Shown here: positions 60,424 through 64,000 of the stretch, one piece after another
Layout of the letters: the number at the start of each line of letters is the position of its first letter
Numbering within the stretch: the stretch's first letter is position 1
Origin: Mariniphaga sp041686935
GTDB taxonomy: Bacteria; Bacteroidota; Bacteroidia; Bacteroidales; Prolixibacteraceae
Reading direction: 5' to 3'
Length of the DNA stretch: 64,000 bases
Assembly: GCA_041686935.1 (NCBI GenBank)
Contig: JAWLCW010000004.1
Span: 267,416 to 331,415 of the forward strand
Made by a program: the position numbers and the translations under genes
The notes under the pieces: generated by a model
Seen by the model: only the letters and a program-made list of their open reading frames with translations
What the model was told of the DNA's origin: nothing
Database searches by the model: none

Positions 60424-63400
60424 TTACTTGTTTCTGTTAAGGAAAACTGAGCCTGTAATTGGTTCGCTTCCATCGTTTAAATACAGTATATAGAAGTAGG
60501 TTCCCGGTGGCAGTTTTTCTTTGCCAACAGTCCATTTTTTGTTCGAAGTTCCGTTCCACCATGCATCGGTTGATCCCCAGCGGTCGGTATTTCCATATTC
60601 TTCCTGTTCGTAGAGCAGCACACCCCAGCGGCTGTAAACTTCGAGTTTCGGCCTTGAACTGGGATGAGCCTGATACAAGTCTTGTATGACGAAAAAGTCG
60701 TTGATACCGTCATCATTCGGTGAGAATCCTTCAGGAATTTTAAAGTGTACCTCGGGTTCCTGCTCGTCATCTTCGCCGGGAATTGTATCAACCGGTGATT
60801 CGGCTACCACAATGTAGGCAGTTGCTTTGTCGCAGGCAACCGGATTACCGTCATCACACACTTCATAAACGAAGAAGTCGTTTCCTGTAAATCCTGCAAA
60901 CGGTATGAATTCAAATGTTCCGTTTTGCATGAAAATCAGAGTTCCGTTAACAGGCGCAACAACTACTGAAAAGTTAACCTGGTTGTCTCCTTCCGGGTCA
61001 TAATCATTTTCAGAAACATCTCCTTCAAGGGTCATGTCTTCATACATAAAGTAGGCATCGTCAACAGCAACAGTCATGTTGGTTTCACCCATATCCACGA
61101 TGTTTATGCTTACAGATGCGGTTGCACATAACGAAGGAGTTCCGTCGTCACAGATTTCGTAAGTGAAAGTTACCAAACCTGTAAAACCATTTTCCGGAAA
61201 ATAGGTGAACGTTCCGTCTGAGTTGATTTCCAGAATTCCGGTTGCCGGTGAACTTACCGGAGAAGTTGTAATTTGAATGTTGTCTCCGTCCGGGTCAAAA
61301 TCGTTTGCAATCAGATTCCCGAATACAGGAACATCCATAGTACCTGAATAATTGTCTTCAACGGCCACCGGCGGACGGTTCTCGTCACCTGGTTCCTCCT
61401 GAATAACCGTAATGGTTACAAGTGCAATGTCACACAATCCATCCGGATCGCAAACCTGGTATTCAAAGTAATCTTTTCCGGTGAAGTTGAAATTTGGTGT
61501 ATAGTTGTACGATCCATCGGCATTTAAAATCAGAATTCCATTTTCAGGACCTGAAACAGGAGTGGTGTTTGTAATCAGCTCATCTCCATCCGGATCGTAA
61601 TCGTTAACTGTAACAATACCTGACACTGGTGTATTCACCATGGTAATGTTGATATCATCAATGGCAACCGGTGGCCTGTTAACTGAAATTACAGAAACAG
61701 TCACAGTTGCTTCGTCGCAAAGTTCGTTGCTGTTACATACCGAGTAGGTAAACGCATCAGAACCATTGAAACCTGAAGCCGGAATGTAGGTGACAATGCC
61801 GGTTGTTTCGTCAACGGAAACCAAGCCGTTAACAGGTTCACTGGTAATTGTTACGGTGGCCGGAACAATGCTGTTGTTGCAATCCGTGTCATTGGCAAGT
61901 ATTTCAATTTCAACCGAAGTGTCTTCCTGCGTAGTTGCCAGGTCGTCATTGGCAACAGGAGTTGAAACTACTGTAACGGTCATTGTGCAGGTGGCCGTAT
62001 TTCCTGATTCATCAGTGATTGTCCAGGTAACCAGTGTTGTTCCAGCCGGATAAACTCCGCTGGCATCGGTCGTATTGTTGAAATCATTAGTGTAAGTAAA
62101 TGCGCAATTGTCAGCCAATTCGTTCGGTTGCGGAACTGATACAAACAATTCACATTCACCAGTTTCTGCTGTTACTTCAATGTCTTCGGCGCAAACAATT
62201 ACCGGATTCTCATCATCGGTAACAGTAATTGTAAATGAACATTCAGAAGAGTTTCCTGATTCATCGGTTGCTGTTACGGTTACTGTAGTCAACCCAATCG
62301 GGAACTCACTTCCGGATTCATGGCTGTATTCAATTGTAACATCCGAAATATCTGAAACACTTGCTTCAAAATACACAACAGCGCTGCATTGGCCTTCGTC
62401 TGATGAAACGGTAATATCATCGGGGCAAATAACTGCCGGTGCATTTTCATCCACAACGATTATATCGAAGGAGCATTCACTTGAATTTCCTGAAATATCA
62501 GTAGCAGTTACCAGAACTATTGTTGTTCCAACAGGGAATTCAGTTCCGGGCTCATGGCTGTATTCTACCAGAAAATCACAATTGTCTGTCGCATTCACGC
62601 TGAAATCAACCAAAGCAGATGAAGTATCGTCTTCAAGCCTGACAATGATATTTTCAGGACATTCAATTACAGGAGCTAAATCATCAACTACTGTAATATC
62701 GAATGAACATTCACTTGAATTTCCGGCTGCATCGGTAGCTGTAATTGTAACAGTTGTTGTTCCAACCGGGAATTCACTGCCGGGTTCATGGCTGTATGTT
62801 GTTGTTACAGCGCAGTTGTCAGTAACTTCAGCTTCGAAATTCACAATTGCAAAACAACTTCCTTCATCGGTTGAAACTGTTATATCTTCAGGACAGCTTA
62901 TAACCGGTGCTTCATTGTCAACAACAGTTATATTGAAAGAACATTCACTTGAATTTCCAGTTGCATCGGTAGCTGAAATTGTAACAGTTGTTGTTCCAAC
63001 CGGGAATTCACTGCCAGGTTCATGGCTGTAAGTTGTTGTTACATCGCAATTGTCAGTAACTTCAACTTCGAAATTTACAATGGCGCTGCAACTTCCTTCG
63101 TCGGTTGAAACAACCAATTCTTCAGGACAACTAATAACTGGTGACTGATTGTCAATCACAGTCACGGTAGTCTGGCATTCCGTTGTATTTCCACATTCGT
63201 CAGTAGCAGAAATTGTAACAGGTACTGCCTGTCCGGCTTGTGCACAAGAGAAAGAACGGGGCGCAACTGAAATAGTAATATTCTCTGGTTGAGTGCAGTT
63301 GTCAGATAAATCACCAATCATTGCACTGATGTCAGCCTGCGAGAGGATATAAATTCCGTTAGTGCGCAGATTTATGGAGATTGGATTGCAGCTTAAAACA

Positions 63401-64000
63401 GGTGGAGTATTATCTTCAACCGAAATAGTCTGAATCACTGTGCTGATATTTCCACATTCGTCTTCGGCAGTCCAGGTGCGTGAAATAACATACAACTGAG
63501 GGCAAACTCCTTCAGAAATAACATCAGAATAGGTTACGGTTGCTCCACCGCAATTATCAGTAGCTGTGGCATTTCCGGTTGATTCAGGATCGGTATTTGC
63601 ATTGCAATCCAGCACCAAATCTTCAATTTCTGATTCGTCAATCACCGGAGCGATTTCATCATTCACACTGAAGGATTTGTTCGAAGAAGCAATATTTCCT
63701 GAACTGTCTTCTGCGGTAAAAGTAACTGTAACAGTTTGGTTACAGTTGCTTACAGGTATATCGTAACTGGCAATTACTTCAATTTCTCCGTCACAATTGT
63801 CAAATGCTGAAGCAGTTGCAATCCATGCATCTACTAAATCTGCATCGAAACAATCCAGAGCCAGTTCTTCAGCCGGAGCTGTAATAATCGGGTTTTCGTC
63901 ATCAGTAACCGTAACAACCTGTTCAGCCGTAGCAGTGTTTCCGCTTAAATCGGTAACGGTCCAGGTAACAGTGGTTGAACCTACCGGGAAAGTAGCCGGA
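60424..64000 (-). CDS. Giant repeat adhesin with type IX secretion C-terminal domain, N-terminus outside window
   Basis: Open from 64000 to a TAA at 60424, giving 1192 C-terminal residues. In order: two Ig-like cysteine-rich segments (DNCGGATVTYSD, DECGN), five HYR-type domains (each with ISCPE- or CPxDI-type start, DEGSC, TDNC, YSHEPGSEFPVG), four cadherin-like domains (NDYDPDGD-type) and a C-terminal gliding-motility domain (FSPNDDGINDFFVI, SRWGVLLYEQ, PPGTYFYILYL). The C-terminal domain marks it as a type IX cargo displayed on the surface. HYR1 and HYR2 are nearly identical, a recent duplication. It precedes the PorP/SprF gene on the same strand. Confidence 0.95.
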   Translation of the reverse strand, partial: PATFPVGSTTVTWTVTDLSGNTATAEQVVTVTDDENPIITAPAEELALDCFDADLVDAWIATASAFDNCDGEIEVIASYDIPVSNCNQTVTVTFTAEDSSGNIASSNKSFSVNDEIAPVIDESEIEDLVLDCNANTDPESTGNATATDNCGGATVTYSDVISEGVCPQLYVISRTWTAEDECGNISTVIQTISVEDNTPPVLSCNPISINLRTNGIYILSQADISAMIGDLSDNCTQPENITISVAPRSFSCAQAGQAVPVTISATDECGNTTECQTTVTVIDNQSPVISCPEELVVSTDEGSCSAIVNFEVEVTDNCDVTTTYSHEPGSEFPVGTTTVTISATDATGNSSECSFNITVVDNEAPVISCPEDITVSTDEGSCFAIVNFEAEVTDNCAVTTTYSHEPGSEFPVGTTTVTITATDAAGNSSECSFDITVVDDLAPVIECPENIIVRLEDDTSSALVDFSVNATDNCDFLVEYSHEPGTEFPVGTTIVLVTATDISGNSSECSFDIIVVDENAPAVICPDDITVSSDEGQCSAVVYFEASVSDISDVTIEYSHESGSEFPIGLTTVTVTATDESGNSSECSFTITVTDDENPVIVCAEDIEVTAETGECELFVSVPQPNELADNCAFTYTNDFNNTTDASGVYPAGTTLVTWTITDESGNTATCTMTVTVVSTPVANDDLATTQEDTSVEIEILANDTDCNNSIVPATVTITSEPVNGLVSVDETTGIVTYIPASGFNGSDAFTYSVCNSNELCDEATVTVSVISVNRPPVAIDDINITMVNTPVSGIVTVNDYDPDGDELITNTTPVSGPENGILILNADGSYNYTPNFNFTGKDYFEYQVCDPDGLCDIALVTITVIQEEPGDENRPPVAVEDNYSGTMDVPVFGNLIANDFDPDGDNIQITTSPVSSPATGILEINSDGTFTYFPENGFTGLVTFTYEICDDGTPSLCATASVSINIVDMGETNMTVAVDDAYFMYEDMTLEGDVSENDYDPEGDNQVNFSVVVAPVNGTLIFMQNGTFEFIPFAGFTGNDFFVYEVCDDGNPVACDKATAYIVVAESPVDTIPGEDDEQEPEVHFKIPEGFSPNDDGINDFFVIQDLYQAHPSSRPKLEVYSRWGVLLYEQEEYGNTDRWGSTDAWWNGTSNKKWTVGKEKLPPGTYFYILYLNDGSEPITGSVFLNRNK

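Noticed and set aside
62108..63031. Plus-strand 307-residue ORF opposite the adhesin
   Set aside because: Its repeats mirror the HYR repeats on the other strand, and its Ser/Thr/Val-rich translation has no domain; it arises from the codon use of the adhesin.

Overview
The window comes from a member of the Bacteroidota, most likely a marine or sediment bacterium of the Bacteroidales/Marinilabiliales type. The evidence is a SusC/SusD pair with an ECF sigma factor and FecR, a PorP/SprF-like protein beside a giant adhesin ending in a gliding-motility/type IX secretion C-terminal domain, a Bacteroidales-style sodium-pumping decarboxylase, several promoters of the TAnnTTTG type, and many Tat-tagged Gfo/Idh/MocA oxidoreductases. 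I see no rRNA, tRNA, CRISPR array or full insertion sequence. The species cannot be named from this sequence.

Layout. 1-5174: partial sodium:alanine/glycine symporter, small acidic protein with PspC, EamA exporter, MazF-type toxin-antitoxin pair, pheT. 5376-11428: hybrid sensor kinase, DUF2254 membrane protein, SugE-like exporter, GH16 glucanase, YdeI-like and DUF4256 proteins. 11468-16220: minus-strand sugar-acid-like set (Tat-exported enolase-superfamily dehydratase, BASS transporter, exported RraA-like aldolase), split by a block of four roughly 138-bp palindromic repeats that bracket a broken DUF559 endonuclease gene. 16336-21991: M3 peptidase, MscS channel with DUF432 protein, DUF4252 protein with anti-sigma and ECF sigma factor. 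22352-25725: oadG-oadA-oadB closed by a strong terminator.

25861-57858 is a carbohydrate region. It starts with exported oxidoreductase, lactonase and a second oxidoreductase broken by a stop codon. Next come ECF sigma, FecR, SusC and SusD. Then follows a catabolic or transport cluster (DoxX, Tat oxidoreductase, DUF5009 acyltransferase, Nramp-like transporter, epimerase-like SDR, DapA-like lyase, GNAT), a sulfatase, two GH78-type rhamnosidases around a Fic protein, a DUF5107-TPR protein and a metallophosphoesterase-GDPD fusion. The enzyme set points to a rhamnose-containing, probably sulfated glycan (inference). 58029-59433: HD hydrolase, YjbQ and a BFD-like 2Fe-2S protein in a tightly coupled trio. 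59453-64000: PorP/SprF-like protein and the C-terminal 1192 residues of a repeat adhesin that runs off the window.

The least explained parts are the 36507-44163 cluster, where the Nramp-like, SDR and DapA-like members all depart from canonical active-site motifs; the DUF559-repeat block; a 137-bp inverted-repeat element at 52432-52568; and clustered operator-like half-sites in front of the Fic gene.
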